From: Treponema_I sp045599005
GTDB lineage: Bacteria; Spirochaetota; Spirochaetia; Treponematales; Treponemataceae
Reading direction: 5' to 3'
DNA length: 64,000 nt
NCBI GenBank assembly: GCA_045599005.1
Contig: JAZRVF010000025.1
Location: forward strand, 124,001-188,000
Shown here: positions 15,531 through 25,157 of the stretch, piece by piece
How positions within the stretch are numbered: position 1 is the first letter of the stretch
Layout: each line of letters opens with the position of its first letter
Program-made: the position numbers and the translations under genes
Notes under the pieces: generated by a model
The model's input: the letters and a program-made list of their open reading frames with translations, nothing else
Databases searched by the model: none
Told to the model about the DNA's origin: nothing

Positions 15531-16481
15531 TTACAGAATTGAAAGCATGATTGCCTTGATGGTATGTTTGCGGTTTTCCGCCTGATCCCAAACAAGACTG
15601 CGACTGCTCTCAAAAACTTCCTCTGTGACTTCTTCGCCTTTTACAGCGGGCAGACAATGCAGAAAAACTGTTTTCTCAGTTCCGATGGACTCAATCAGTT
15701 TTGTGTTCACCTGGAAGGGAGCCAGAAGTTTTGTGCGCTCTGCCTTAAGGGCTTCTTCACCCATGGAAATCCATACATCAGTATAAACGGCATCAGCGTG
15801 ATTTACAAGGGAAAAATCATCTGTATATCTGATTGTCGCTCCGGATGCTTCCGCAAAAGGTGCGCAGATCTTAAGAATCTCAGCATCAGGATTCAGTTCT
15901 TTCGGTGTAAGAATGGTGCAGTCCATTCCCATTTTTGCACAGATAAGCATAAGAGAGCGGGCCACGTTGTTGCGGCCGTCACCGGAATAAACCACATGAA
16001 GCCCTTTCAGATAGCCGAAATGCTCTTTAAGAGTCATGATGTCGGCAAGTGCCTGGGTCGGGTGGAAATCATCAGTAAGACCGTTGATTACAGGGATTCC
16101 TGAATACTCAGCAAGCTGTCTTACATGGTCCTGCTTGAAGCCGCGGAATTCAATGCCTGTGAACATGCGTCCGAGAACTCTTGCCGTATCAGCAACAGAT
16201 TCCTTGCCGCCAAGCTGGATATCTGCTGTGGAAAGGAACACAGGATGTCCGCCCTCTTCACCGATGGAAGTCTCAAATGAACAGCGTGTACGGGTTGAGC
16301 GTTTTTCAAAAATCAGGGCGACGGTTTTTCCGACAAAGCGCTGGTGGATTTCACCGCGTTTCTTTTCTTCTTTAACCTGAATGGCGATTGAAAGGACTTT
16401 CTCGATTTCTTCCGGTGTCCAGTCAATCCAGTTCAGAAGGGAACGACCTTTGAAAGGTGCATCAAATACTTCGTAATCCAT
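15531..16481 (-). CDS. argF: Ornithine carbamoyltransferase
   Basis: It transfers the carbamoyl group from carbamoyl phosphate to ornithine to give citrulline. The 316-residue protein contains EKRSTRTRCSFE (carbamoyl-phosphate site), GLTDDFHPTQALAD and VFLHCLPAVKGEEV (the HCLP ornithine-site motif). ATG 16481 is chosen because GGAGG lies 5 nt before it; the eight-residue extension to 16505 is unsupported. No other arginine-pathway gene is in the window, so anabolic and catabolic roles cannot be separated. Confidence 0.95.
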   Translation of the reverse strand: MDYEVFDAPFKGRSLLNWIDWTPEEIEKVLSIAIQVKEEKKRGEIHQRFVGKTVALIFEKRSTRTRCSFETSIGEEGGHPVFLSTADIQLGGKESVADTARVLGRMFTGIEFRGFKQDHVRQLAEYSGIPVINGLTDDFHPTQALADIMTLKEHFGYLKGLHVVYSGDGRNNVARSLMLICAKMGMDCTILTPKELNPDAEILKICAPFAEASGATIRYTDDFSLVNHADAVYTDVWISMGEEALKAERTKLLAPFQVNTKLIESIGTEKTVFLHCLPAVKGEEVTEEVFESSRSLVWDQAENRKHTIKAIMLSIL

Positions 16482-16547
16482 GTGAGCCTCCGTATTCAAG
16501 TGCATTGCACTTTATGCTGGAAATATCTGAGGTTTTTGGTAAACTTC

Positions 16548-16579
16548 AAATAAAAAAGGCTGTACAGAAGTGTACAGCC
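16548..16579 (-). terminator. Rho-independent terminator after tRNA-Met
   Basis: On the minus strand GGCTGTACA and TGTACAGCC form a 9-bp perfect stem with a CTTC loop, followed by TTTTTTATTT, 4 nt after the tRNA 3' end. Confidence 0.93.
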
Positions 16580-16583
16580 TAAG

Positions 16584-16656
16584 TAGCGGCAATGGGACTT
16601 GAACCTATGACCATTCGGATATGAGCCGAGCGCTCTACCAACTGAGCTATGCCGCC
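16584..16656 (-). tRNA. tRNA-Met (anticodon CAT)
   Basis: The 73-nt cloverleaf reads GGCGGCA (acceptor), GCTC...GAGC (D arm), the anticodon loop CTCATAT with CAT, ATAGG-TTCAAGT-CCCAT (T arm), then TGCCGCT and discriminator A. CCA is not encoded. The paired G1-U72 end and the lack of three G-C pairs in the anticodon stem argue against an initiator. A tRNA-Ile with CAT modified to lysidine is an alternative. Confidence 0.93.
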
Positions 16657-16667
16657 GTGATGAAACT

Positions 16668-16696
16668 AACTTACCAAAGATTATGATTTGTGTCAA
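16668..16696 (-). promoter_or_regulatory. Promoter of tRNA-Met
   Basis: A consensus TTGACA (16696-16691), a 17-nt spacer and TAAGTT (16673-16668) precede the tRNA 5' end by 11 nt. Confidence 0.8.
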
Positions 16697-16724
16697 TAAC
16701 TTTGGATTGACTTATTGAAAAAAA

Positions 16725-18905
16725 TCAGAAATCAGGATCCTGGTATTCAAGGATGTTTTCCGATTGTACAATAAATCCGGGAGCCAGCTCAGTTTTATGG
16801 TCAGATTCCGCGTGGGACAGAGTCAGGATAAGGGCAAAAGCCAGAAGAAGTCCTCCGTTTCCAGGCAGATAAGCCGGAAGGTCCGTCCGTGTTTTCTGGG
16901 AATTATGTCCGTTCGGTGCATAATAATTCTTAGGCGTGTCTATTGAAAGCAGGGTCATGGCAAGTGAATTGTTTCCGAGACGGGAAGCGGCCATTGCCAG
17001 AAATGCGAAGTCCCAGCCCCAAAGTGACTCAAAATCCCAGTTTTTCAGGAATTCCTCCAGTGTTTTTTCAGCAGCCTCAGGACTGATTCTTCTGTCTTTT
17101 ATGAAAGACCAGTTCAGCAGCATGGAGGGATGGTCCTCTGCGTATGATCTGAAGGTATCCGGACAGTTCTGATGGGCAAGAAGAACTCCATTCCCACATG
17201 GAGGGGGAGTCATTTTTTCCTGCACTTCTTTCCAGATGTCAGGTACCTTTACATTCAGTTCGGATGCCCAACGGATTGCTGTTGAAAGGCCGTACTTCCA
17301 GTATGAGACTTCAAAGGCCGGATTTGTAACCGATTCTTCCTGATAACGCTCCTGTACAGGAATCACCGGTGGAAGAAGTTCGTAGTAACCGGTATTCCTG
17401 TTGTAGACCGCATAATCTGCCATGAAATCTGCCGTATAACGGATCAGAAACCAGTTTTCATTCATAAAAGTCAGTTTTTCTTCCTGGTTTTTTTTAGTCC
17501 GGCAGACAGCGTCAAGCATGAAGATTATGTGTGGCTGCTGCCAGACCAGAAGCACTGAAATAGGGGACGGGCTGTTCTTTGCATCAAAGGCAACCTGTTT
17601 CGGCCATCTTGCACCTTTGTATCCGTTTGTTCCTGCGTTGTAGATCGCATCGGAAAGGTGCTGGCTGTACCAGGAGAAACTTTTTTCCAGAAGTTCCGGA
17701 TTATTGTAGAAAGCCATTGCGGCTCCATGCCAAGGATGCATTTCCAGATGGAATTTTCCGTGCCAGCTGTTGCAGAGAAGCCCTGTTTCCTGGGGGGGCA
17801 TGGATCCACAACTGTTTATGGTAATCAGATAAATTGAAAGAATCACTCTTTTTTCAAGAAGTTCTGCTCTTGGGTCAGTGCTTGTTTCAAAACTGATGAT
17901 TCCCGTTTTTTTCCAGAAATTGTACCACCAGACAGTGACAGACTCAAAGAAAAGATAAGGATTCTTGTTCTGTTTGAGGAATGTCTTCTGGACTTCTTCC
18001 AGTGTGGTTGCGAAAACCATGCAGAACTGATTCAATCCTGATGAAAGTTTCTGTTCGATAAAAAAATCTGAGAAATCAATCTCCGCTTTGTTTCTGCTGA
18101 ATGAGCCGGAAGTCTTCGGGGATAAATCGGAAAGTCCGAAATAATAACGGTCTTTGTCAACAACATGCTCAACTGTGATGGAAGAAATCATTTTCCTGGT
18201 GCCGTCATATTCAATCTTTTCAAGGGAATGAGAATTTTTCCTGTCAGCGGAAAAATCTGCTCCGCTGATTGTTGAGGCACCATATGGAAAGCGGATCCTT
18301 ACAGAAAGCCGGTCTTCAAGTTCTCTGGGGCATTTTACCGAAACAAGAAGCGCATCTTTCTGTGGATGGACCGCGGTTTTTGTTTCAATCTCATAATCCG
18401 TTCCTCTGTCAGAAAGAATGAAGTCACTGCATATCAGTCCCTGAAGAAGAACCAGTTCCTGCTTTCTGACAGTGATCATTTCTGCAGAAATCGCTTTGCC
18501 GTCAAGAAAAAATCCTATTGCTGCAAGATTCATTCTGTGCGGGTTTTCCCGGAGCCATTGGTAAGCTTCCTCTGTGTGTGGAAAAGAATCGGAATTCTCT
18601 TTACGGCGACTTGGATATTGGACAGTCCTTCCGTTCCATTCATATTCAGTCATGGCAACATCAGCTTCTGTGTATGGAATTCCTTCCGGCGGCATCGAAG
18701 TGTGCCAGCCCCATTGGCTCATAGTGCAAAGAGGAACACCGCCATTTTTGACAGAAGCTGAATATTCTTTATAAAGAGTCTGTAAGCCTGTGGGATCCGC
18801 CGTAAAGCAGAATTCCCCGTTTCCTACGGACAGAGGGGATGTGTAATCAATTTTTGAAAGAATCGGATCATGCTTTGCAACAAGTTTTTCTCTGTCGATC
18901 TTCAT
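16725..18905 (-). CDS. Large (alpha/alpha)6-barrel glycosidase-like protein
   Basis: The 726-residue protein has no signal peptide, so it is probably cytoplasmic. An N-terminal beta-sandwich-like half (about 1-330) precedes a helical half with tryptophan- and histidine-rich motifs: NSWHGKFHLEMHPWHGAAMA (about residue 375), NGYKGARWPKQVAFD and PAYLPGNGGLLLAFALIL (about residue 685). This architecture resembles GH65/GH95-type clan enzymes, but the family cannot be fixed by eye. It follows the truncated ABC permease by 1 nt, with AAAAGG before the ATG, so it probably worked on sugars imported by that now-broken transporter. Confidence 0.7.
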   Translation of the reverse strand: MKIDREKLVAKHDPILSKIDYTSPLSVGNGEFCFTADPTGLQTLYKEYSASVKNGGVPLCTMSQWGWHTSMPPEGIPYTEADVAMTEYEWNGRTVQYPSRRKENSDSFPHTEEAYQWLRENPHRMNLAAIGFFLDGKAISAEMITVRKQELVLLQGLICSDFILSDRGTDYEIETKTAVHPQKDALLVSVKCPRELEDRLSVRIRFPYGASTISGADFSADRKNSHSLEKIEYDGTRKMISSITVEHVVDKDRYYFGLSDLSPKTSGSFSRNKAEIDFSDFFIEQKLSSGLNQFCMVFATTLEEVQKTFLKQNKNPYLFFESVTVWWYNFWKKTGIISFETSTDPRAELLEKRVILSIYLITINSCGSMPPQETGLLCNSWHGKFHLEMHPWHGAAMAFYNNPELLEKSFSWYSQHLSDAIYNAGTNGYKGARWPKQVAFDAKNSPSPISVLLVWQQPHIIFMLDAVCRTKKNQEEKLTFMNENWFLIRYTADFMADYAVYNRNTGYYELLPPVIPVQERYQEESVTNPAFEVSYWKYGLSTAIRWASELNVKVPDIWKEVQEKMTPPPCGNGVLLAHQNCPDTFRSYAEDHPSMLLNWSFIKDRRISPEAAEKTLEEFLKNWDFESLWGWDFAFLAMAASRLGNNSLAMTLLSIDTPKNYYAPNGHNSQKTRTDLPAYLPGNGGLLLAFALILTLSHAESDHKTELAPGFIVQSENILEYQDPDF

Positions 18906-18906
18906 A

Positions 18907-19425
18907 TTAACCTTTTAAACCACTTGTACTGATTCCGTCCATAAGATTTTTGTTGAAGAACAGGAAAATCAGGAAAACGGGAATGAGGGACAATGTGGAT
19001 ATTGCGAACATTGCCCCATAATCAGTTGTTGAACTTGCGTCTGCAAACATTTTGATCGCAAGAGAAACTGTGTATTTTGCAGGACGGCTCAGATAGATCA
19101 GCGGGCCCATGAAATCATCCCATTTCCAATAGAATTGTATAACAAAAGTGGTGATAAGTGCGGGTGAAATCAATGGAAAAATTATCCTGAAGAAAATGGA
19201 ATATTTTGAGCAGCCTTCTATGAATGCGGCTTCGTCCAGTTCTTTGGGTAATCCGGCCATGAACTGCATCATCAGATAAATGAAGAATCCGCTTCCGAAA
19301 AACATGGGAAGAATCAGAGGGGTGAAAGTGTTGACCATGTGAAGTTTCTGGTAGATCACGTACTGGGGGATCATTACAACCTGTCCGGGCAGCATCATTG
19401 TGCGGCAGGCAGAAGACACACTCAT
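18907..19425 (-). pseudogene. Sugar ABC transporter permease (MalG/CUT1 type), 5'-truncated
   Basis: From TMMLPGQVVMIPQYVIYQKL on, the protein matches a MalG-type inner-membrane permease, including the EAA loop (ELDEAAFIEGCSKYSIFFRI) and the C-terminal ALITTFVIQFYWKWDDFMGP. The first eight residues (MSVSSACR) do not belong to the family. About 100-110 residues, with the first two membrane spans, are missing. The break at about 19,398-19,404 coincides with the start of the kinase remnant on the other strand, so one deletion removed both 5' ends. No partner permease, binding protein or ATPase is nearby. Confidence 0.85.
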
Positions 19426-20515
19426 GATCTTTTCGGGAAATGTTGAACAGAATCTTTATGAGATTGAACAGTATTTCTATGACATACTCAGTAATTATTC
19501 AATGCAGAATGACATGCACACATATCTTGAGAATCCCGGAACTTATGAAGCCCATGAGGCTTCAGTCTCTCTTTATGACCAGCTTTTTGCCACAACAATG
19601 AACCGGCCATGTATCGCAGAGACTTACTTTATTTTTCCTGATGACCGGAAAATCCGGGTTGTGACTGACACAACGGGAAAAGTCTACAAATATGAGACAA
19701 CCGCAAATTTCCTTAATGAAGTAAAAACGAAGGCAATGGAAAAAAACGGAAGCGGAGTCTGGCATACAAGTCCTGAACTTCCCGGGATTGTCGCATTCGG
19801 AAAAGTGATCCGTTCCATTTATGAGAAAGACGGATTCTCTCCAGGCGGGACTTTGATCTTCATTCTTAACGGTGACGAACTGCTTTCTTATCCCACTGTG
19901 GACCAGAATCCTTACCAGACAAGAATGGCATGTTATATGGTGCGATAAACACTGGCGGTGAAAGATATATTGTGAATTCGGGGAAAAGTCACGACAGTTC
20001 ATGGCAGTTCATCCAGATCCTTGACCTGAATCTGCTTCTGATATACTGCAAATTGCAATGCACTTTCGGATACTGTGGATTATCTTATCAATCAGGTTTA
20101 CAGGAAACAGATTGTGATTTCGGACATCCGCTACAAAATGCTTCAGAAGCAGATAAATCCTCATTTTCTTTTCAATACTCTTGAGACAATCCATTGGAAG
20201 GCTTTCATGGCTGGAGAGGAAGACATTTCCTCCTGTTGTGGAGAATTCAATTAAGCACAATCTTGAGAAAAATGACTGCACATGCAGAATCTCTCTGGAA
20301 ATGGAAAAAGAAGGGGACTGCCTTCTGATAAGAGTTACTGACAGCGGGATTTCAGCGGATGTTGATTTAATCAACCAGATAACAATGGAAGATTCCAGAC
20401 AGACTGAAAAGGAAAGAGATCAGTCTGGAAAAGGCGGACAGTCTGATTCTTTTGGATTGAAAAACGTGATGGAAAGGCTGAAAATCTGTTATTCAGAGGA
20501 AATTTTCAGACAAAG
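19400..20515 (+). pseudogene. YesM-type sensor histidine kinase remnant, 5'-truncated with at least two internal deletions or frameshifts
   Basis: The first segment (to a stop at 19948) is an extracellular sensor part (NVEQNLYEIEQYFYDILSNY) lacking its first membrane helix. The frame then changes (ERYIVNSGKSHDSSWQFIQI). A further frame gives the kinase core, KMLQKQINPHFLFNTLETIH, with the phosphorylated His. The frame shifts again at about 20,228 straight into the ATPase domain, PPVVENSIKHNLE and DSFGLKNVMERLKICYSEE, so about 50-60 residues between the two core blocks are missing. The second membrane span and HAMP region are also gone. It cannot encode a working kinase. Confidence 0.85.
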
Positions 20516-21216
20516 CGAAAGTTGTCTCTGCAAAAAATGGCATGGAGGCTCTTTGTCTCTTTGAAGATCTTGAGAACAGCAGGCAGTCTGTTGATGTTAT
20601 ACTGACGGATATTGTAATGCCTGAGCTTGACGGGCTTGGACTTGTGGAATCATGCAGAAAAAAGGGGTTCGGATCCCAGTATCTGATTCTTACAAGTCAT
20701 GATGATTTTTCATTTGCACAGAAGGCAATCCGGTGTGGTGTTTCCGATTTTGTGCTGAAGCCCTGCAACACTGACGAACTTTTTGCGACAGTTGAAAAGG
20801 CTTTCGGAAAATCAAATTCCAGGAGAAATCAGTTCAAGCCTGAAGAACAGGTTTATTCTCTTCCACTTAAAGCCTCAATCTCCTATCTTAATGAACATAT
20901 GGGAGACAAAGGCCTGAATCTGATGCGGCTCAGCAATGAAAGCGCTTTTGTTAACCCGGATTATCTCGGAAAACTGTTCAAGAAGGAAACCGGTCTGAAA
21001 TTCAATGACTTCCTTCTGAAAATCCGTATTGAGAAAGCCATGGAATTACTGCGGGAAAGTGATCTGACACTTCAGGAAATTGCGGAAAAATGTGGTTATG
21101 CGGAGAACTGTGCATACTTTTGTGTACAGTTTAAGAAAATCCAGGGGATGACTCCTGGGGAATTCAGAAAGAACAGGAGTGCAGGCAGTCCTGATGGATG
21201 GAAAAATGAAGGATGA
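20506..21216 (+). pseudogene. YesN-type AraC response regulator, N-terminally truncated
   Basis: The frame enters at about 20,506 as KVVSAKNGMEAL, which is the middle of a receiver domain. It continues with VDVILTDIVMPELDGLGLVE (phospho-acceptor Asp), SHDDFSFAQKAIRCGVSDFV and LKPC. A complete AraC helix-turn-helix pair follows (ISYLNEHMGDKGLNLMRLSN, DLTLQEIAEKCGYAENCAYF). The first 35-45 receiver residues, including the acidic pocket, are missing, and the gene is fused to the end of the kinase remnant. Translation from ATG 20542 could still make a protein with an intact DNA-binding domain, but regulation by phosphorylation would be lost. Confidence 0.8.
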
Positions 21217-21226
21217 GCATTGCATA

Positions 21227-21255
21227 TTGCTACTTTCAAGGCGGAATACTATAAT
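21227..21255 (+). promoter_or_regulatory. Promoter of serS, nearly leaderless
   Basis: TTGCTA (21227-21232), a 17-nt spacer and a perfect TATAAT (21250-21255), ending 9 nt before ATG 21265. The predicted leader is 0-3 nt and no ribosome binding site is present. Confidence 0.75.
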
Positions 21256-21264
21256 TAATCTATT

Positions 21265-22536
21265 ATGTTAGACTACAGATTTATCAAGGAAAACCTTGAT
21301 GCCGTAAAGGCAAATATCGCAGCACGCAACATGGATGCTGACGCTGATGAAGTTGTGCGCCTTTTTGATAAACGCACAGAACTGGTTACCTCTCTGCAGG
21401 TTCTGCAGACAAAGCGCAATGATAATGCAAAAGCAATGAAGGGTAAACTTGATGCCGAAACCCGCCAGAAACTGATTGCTGACGGAAAAGCTCTTAAGGA
21501 AGAGATTGCTGTTGCAGAGAAAGAAGTTGCTGAAGTTGAGGCAGCTCTTGACGAAGCAGGACGTCAGATTCCAAACATGGCACATCCTGATGCACCTGTC
21601 GGAAAAGTTGACAGCGAAAATCTTGAAGTAAAAATCGTGGGAACACCGCGTAAGTTTGATTTTGAACCGAAAGACCATGTCCAGCTTGGACAGGCTCTTG
21701 ATCTTATCGACTTTGACGAAGCCACCAAAGTTTCAGGACCTAAATTCTATTATCTGAAAAACGAAGCAGTTTTCCTGGAACAGGCACTGGTTCTTTATGC
21801 GCTGAACATTCTGCGCAAACACGGTTTCACACCTTTCATCACTCCTGACGTTGCCCGTGCGGAAATCCTTCAGGGAATCGGATTCAATCCTCGCGGAAAT
21901 GAGTCCAATGTTTACTGTATCGAGGAAGAAGGAACATGTCTGGTTGCAACTGCGGAAATCACTTTGGGCGGTTACCATTCAGACGAGATCCTTGACAAAT
22001 CCAAGCTGCCCCTTATGTACTGCGGTCTGAGTCACTGTTTCCGCCGTGAAGCTGGTGCTGCCGGACAGTTCAGCAAAGGTCTGTACCGTGTTCATCAGTT
22101 TACAAAACTTGAAATGTTTGTTTACTGTCTGCCTGAACAGTCAGATGAGCTTCATGAAAAACTCCGGTTGATTGAGGAAGAGATTTTTGAAGGACTTGGA
22201 ATTCCTTTCCGTGTTGTTGACACATGTACCGGTGACCTGGGTGCTCCCGCATACCGCAAATGGGACCTTGAAGCATGGATGCCCGGACGCAACGGTGGAG
22301 AGTGGGGAGAAGTTACCTCCACTTCAAACTGTACAGATTTCCAGGCACGTCGTCTTAATGTACGCTACAAGGATGATGACGGAAAGAATAAATACGTACA
22401 CATGCTTAACGGTACTGCTGTTGCCGTTTCCCGCGCAATGGTCGCAATTCTTGAAAATTACCAGAATGCTGACGGATCAATTACAGTTCCTCCTGCACTT
22501 GTTCCCTTCTGCGGTTTTGATGTGATCAAGCGCTAA
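21265..22536 (+). CDS. serS: Seryl-tRNA synthetase
   Basis: SerRS charges tRNA-Ser and tRNA-Sec. The 423-residue protein has the N-terminal antiparallel coiled-coil arm (about 30-100, KGKLDAETRQKLIADGKALK) and a class II catalytic domain. Motif 2 is CFRREAGAAGQFSKGLYRVH. Motif 3 is NGTAVAVSRAMVAILENYQN. The serine-site TAEITL is also present. The length and start MLDYRFIKENLDAV are standard. Downstream PerM follows after 4 nt. Confidence 0.97.
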   Translation: MLDYRFIKENLDAVKANIAARNMDADADEVVRLFDKRTELVTSLQVLQTKRNDNAKAMKGKLDAETRQKLIADGKALKEEIAVAEKEVAEVEAALDEAGRQIPNMAHPDAPVGKVDSENLEVKIVGTPRKFDFEPKDHVQLGQALDLIDFDEATKVSGPKFYYLKNEAVFLEQALVLYALNILRKHGFTPFITPDVARAEILQGIGFNPRGNESNVYCIEEEGTCLVATAEITLGGYHSDEILDKSKLPLMYCGLSHCFRREAGAAGQFSKGLYRVHQFTKLEMFVYCLPEQSDELHEKLRLIEEEIFEGLGIPFRVVDTCTGDLGAPAYRKWDLEAWMPGRNGGEWGEVTSTSNCTDFQARRLNVRYKDDDGKNKYVHMLNGTAVAVSRAMVAILENYQNADGSITVPPALVPFCGFDVIKR

Positions 22537-22540
22537 CAGT

Positions 22541-23725
22541 ATGAAGAAAACTGATCACTCACGGACTGTTGTACTGCTGCTGCTGACATTGACATTTTTT
22601 GCCATAGCGGCAGTGTTGAAGATTACTTCAAGCGTTGTTCTTCCTCTTACGATTTCGATCATGATTTCGTTGGTATTTGAACCTGTAATTCTCAAACTGA
22701 ACAAGAAGTTCCATGTTCCGTGGGTGGTCTGTATTTTAATTGTTCTGATTCTTCTTGCCGGGGGAATCTACGGTGTGGCCACACTTCTGTATTCAAGTAT
22801 AAGTGCCATTGTTACCCAGTATCCAAAATACGAGGAACGTTTCCTTACTATTTACAGCAGTCTTGCAGCTTTTTTTGATCTGCCGTTCAACGAAGATGAT
22901 TCTTTTTTCAATATAATCTGGGATCAGGTGGGTGGATTCAGTTTTCTGAGAAGTGTTGCTCTTTCTCTTTCAAACTGGGTTATCGGATTCGGAAAAAACT
23001 TTGTAATGATTCTGCTTTTTTCCGTTTTCTTTATGCTTGACCTTCGCTTCCTCCGGCAGAAAGTGGCTTTTGCATCAATGAGTGCAAAAAGAACTCCTTC
23101 TTCCGCGGAAATTTCCGGGGCACAGACAGAAAACGGTTTTTCAGATGCAAATTCCCGTTCATCACTGATAATCAATGACATCATTTCTCAGGTAACCAGA
23201 TACATGTCTACAAAGTTTTTCATTTCTTTGCTGACGGGATTGCTTGTTTTTCTAGGTGCAAAAATCATTTCAATGGATTTTGCGATTGTCTGGGCCTTTC
23301 TTGCTTTTATACTGAATTTTATTCCTAATTTCGGATCAATCATATCTGTCCTTGGAACCGGTCTTTTTGCACTGCTTCAGTTCTGGCCGCAGCCCGGACC
23401 GGTCATTTTTGTCATTCTTTATATGACTGTTGTGAATTTTGGTCTTGGAAACATTTTAGAACCCCGTGTCCAAGGAAAAAATCTGGGACTTTCACCCTTT
23501 GTCATTCTTGCTTCTCTCTCTTTGTGGGGCTGGTTGTGGGGATTTGCCGGACTTGTTCTTGGTGTTCCCATGATGGTACTGCTGAAGATTGTCTGTGAAA
23601 ATGTTGATATCCTGAATCCGGTTTCAATTATTCTTGGAACCTGGCCTCTTCAGAAAAAAGAAGAGCCCAAAGATTCTGTCAAAGTTTCAAAGGATCCTGT
23701 AACAGGAAAACCGAAAAATAAATAA
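22541..23725 (+). CDS. AI-2E/PerM family membrane transporter
   Basis: The 394-residue inner-membrane protein has paired N-terminal spans (VLLLLTLTFFAIAAVLKITS, VVCILIVLILLAGGIYGVAT), a soluble segment, and the family's C-terminal block with AFLAFILNFIPNFGSIISVL and ILEPRVQGKNLGLSPFVILA. The family was named for autoinducer-2 export, but members also act as ion exporters, so the substrate is open. A charged linker around residues 185-215 is longer than usual. It is probably co-transcribed with serS and ends 1 nt from the convergent TolC gene. Confidence 0.88.
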   Translation: MKKTDHSRTVVLLLLTLTFFAIAAVLKITSSVVLPLTISIMISLVFEPVILKLNKKFHVPWVVCILIVLILLAGGIYGVATLLYSSISAIVTQYPKYEERFLTIYSSLAAFFDLPFNEDDSFFNIIWDQVGGFSFLRSVALSLSNWVIGFGKNFVMILLFSVFFMLDLRFLRQKVAFASMSAKRTPSSAEISGAQTENGFSDANSRSSLIINDIISQVTRYMSTKFFISLLTGLLVFLGAKIISMDFAIVWAFLAFILNFIPNFGSIISVLGTGLFALLQFWPQPGPVIFVILYMTVVNFGLGNILEPRVQGKNLGLSPFVILASLSLWGWLWGFAGLVLGVPMMVLLKIVCENVDILNPVSIILGTWPLQKKEEPKDSVKVSKDPVTGKPKNK

Positions 23726-23726
23726 T

Positions 23727-25157
23727 CTATTCTGTCAGATATTTTACAGTGAAATAGCTTTCTGCAAGGGCGATTTTCTGCTGCATCAGCTCAGAACTTG
23801 CTGTCAGTGCTTCAATTTCGGCCTGAATCAGGGCACTTTCTGAACCATAACCGGTTCTGTTCAGTTTTGTCTGCTGATCAACCTTTGTCTGTGCTGTTTC
23901 GTATTTCAGTTCCTGATACTCAATCTTTGCAAGGGCAAGTTCTGCCGCGTTTATCTGCTCATGTAACGTGGATCTGATTGTCTGCTCTGCTTCAATCCTG
24001 TTCCAGCGAGCAGTTTCTTCGGAACTTCTGGAACGTTTTATGTCATTGATTTTTTTTCCGCCATCCCAGACTGTTGTTTTTAACGCAAGAGTAATGTTTG
24101 CAGAATAATCGTCTTTTCTGTACCAGTCCGTTTCCACAAGAGGCAGACGGGATCCGCTGTAACCAAGACTGAACTGCAGGGCAAAATCCGGTTTCCAGTA
24201 AACGGATGCATTGGCAATGTCTTTTGTGTAATCCGCAACCTGCACAAGGTGATCCAATATCGCAAGGTTCTGGTTTGAAGATCCAAGGGCCGCTTCTTCA
24301 AGTGTTGCTTTATTCCATTCTGCAGCAGTATAAAAATCACTTTCCGGTGGAAAGTACATGATCTCGTCCCATTCCAAAGTGTCAATTCCAGTAAGCTTTC
24401 TAAGACCCAATAACAATGAGTTGAACTGCTCTTCAAGAGAATATAGTGCTATAGAAAGCTGCTGGGCCTGTATTTTTGCCTCAAGAACATCAAGATGAAC
24501 GATTGTCCCGTTTTTTTCCGCATTTTCTGACATTGTCACAAGCTTTGAAGCAAGCTCAACCTGTTCGCTGAAATTCTCTATGATTTTGTTCAGATAATAA
24601 AGACTTGTCAGACGAATCTTAAGTTCTGCTGTAAGCTGGTTTTCGGTAGTATTTACCTGAAGCTGACGGACATTGGAAATTTCTTTGTAAAGTTTGTATG
24701 CGTTGGTCAACTTTCCCCAAGTAAACACCGGTTGGGTGGCAGTCAGTTGGAAAGAATACAAAGTTGGTTCCATTCCTTCATACAGAACAATGTTCTTGTT
24801 GGGATCTGTCATGTCAAATCCGGCCGGCCATTGGATATTAGAAAAAAGATCCGATGTGTTCACTGAGATACGGTCCAGAGGTGTCTTAAACATGTATGTG
24901 CCGCTGACAGTCAGGTCAATTGAAGGAGTAAAACCTCCAATGGCATCTTTAACGTCCAGAAGGCTTCTTGTGTATTCTTCTCTTGCATTGTTCAGCTCCG
25001 TATTGAAAACCAGAAGATTATCAAGAAGCTGGCTTTGATTATATGTTTTTTTCTGTGGAACCAATTCTGTTTCTTTTGCAGAATTTCTTGGCTGCCCAAA
25101 AAGATTAACAGCCAGGAATAAAGAAGAAAGAACAAGAGTGATTTTTTTTATGGCCAT
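23727..25157 (-). CDS. TolC-family outer-membrane efflux protein
   Basis: The protein is the outer-membrane channel of a tripartite pump. The 476-residue product has a signal peptide (ITLVLSSLFLAVNLFG), then two outer-membrane-efflux repeats with the long heptad helices of TolC (KIRLTSLYYLNKIIENFSEQ, AELALAKIEYQELKYETAQT) and beta segments such as FALQFSLGYSGSR. The tail carries GYGSESALIQAEIEALTASS. Its ATG overlaps the lipoprotein gene by 10 nt, and RND and MFP partners lie upstream in the same operon. Confidence 0.9.
   Translation of the reverse strand: MAIKKITLVLSSLFLAVNLFGQPRNSAKETELVPQKKTYNQSQLLDNLLVFNTELNNAREEYTRSLLDVKDAIGGFTPSIDLTVSGTYMFKTPLDRISVNTSDLFSNIQWPAGFDMTDPNKNIVLYEGMEPTLYSFQLTATQPVFTWGKLTNAYKLYKEISNVRQLQVNTTENQLTAELKIRLTSLYYLNKIIENFSEQVELASKLVTMSENAEKNGTIVHLDVLEAKIQAQQLSIALYSLEEQFNSLLLGLRKLTGIDTLEWDEIMYFPPESDFYTAAEWNKATLEEAALGSSNQNLAILDHLVQVADYTKDIANASVYWKPDFALQFSLGYSGSRLPLVETDWYRKDDYSANITLALKTTVWDGGKKINDIKRSRSSEETARWNRIEAEQTIRSTLHEQINAAELALAKIEYQELKYETAQTKVDQQTKLNRTGYGSESALIQAEIEALTASSELMQQKIALAESYFTVKYLTE

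Noticed and set aside
21223..21247. ATTGCTACTTTCAAGGCGGAA resembles part of the dispersed repeat
   Set aside because: The match is short and interrupted, with no palindromic partner, and it overlaps a good serS promoter.
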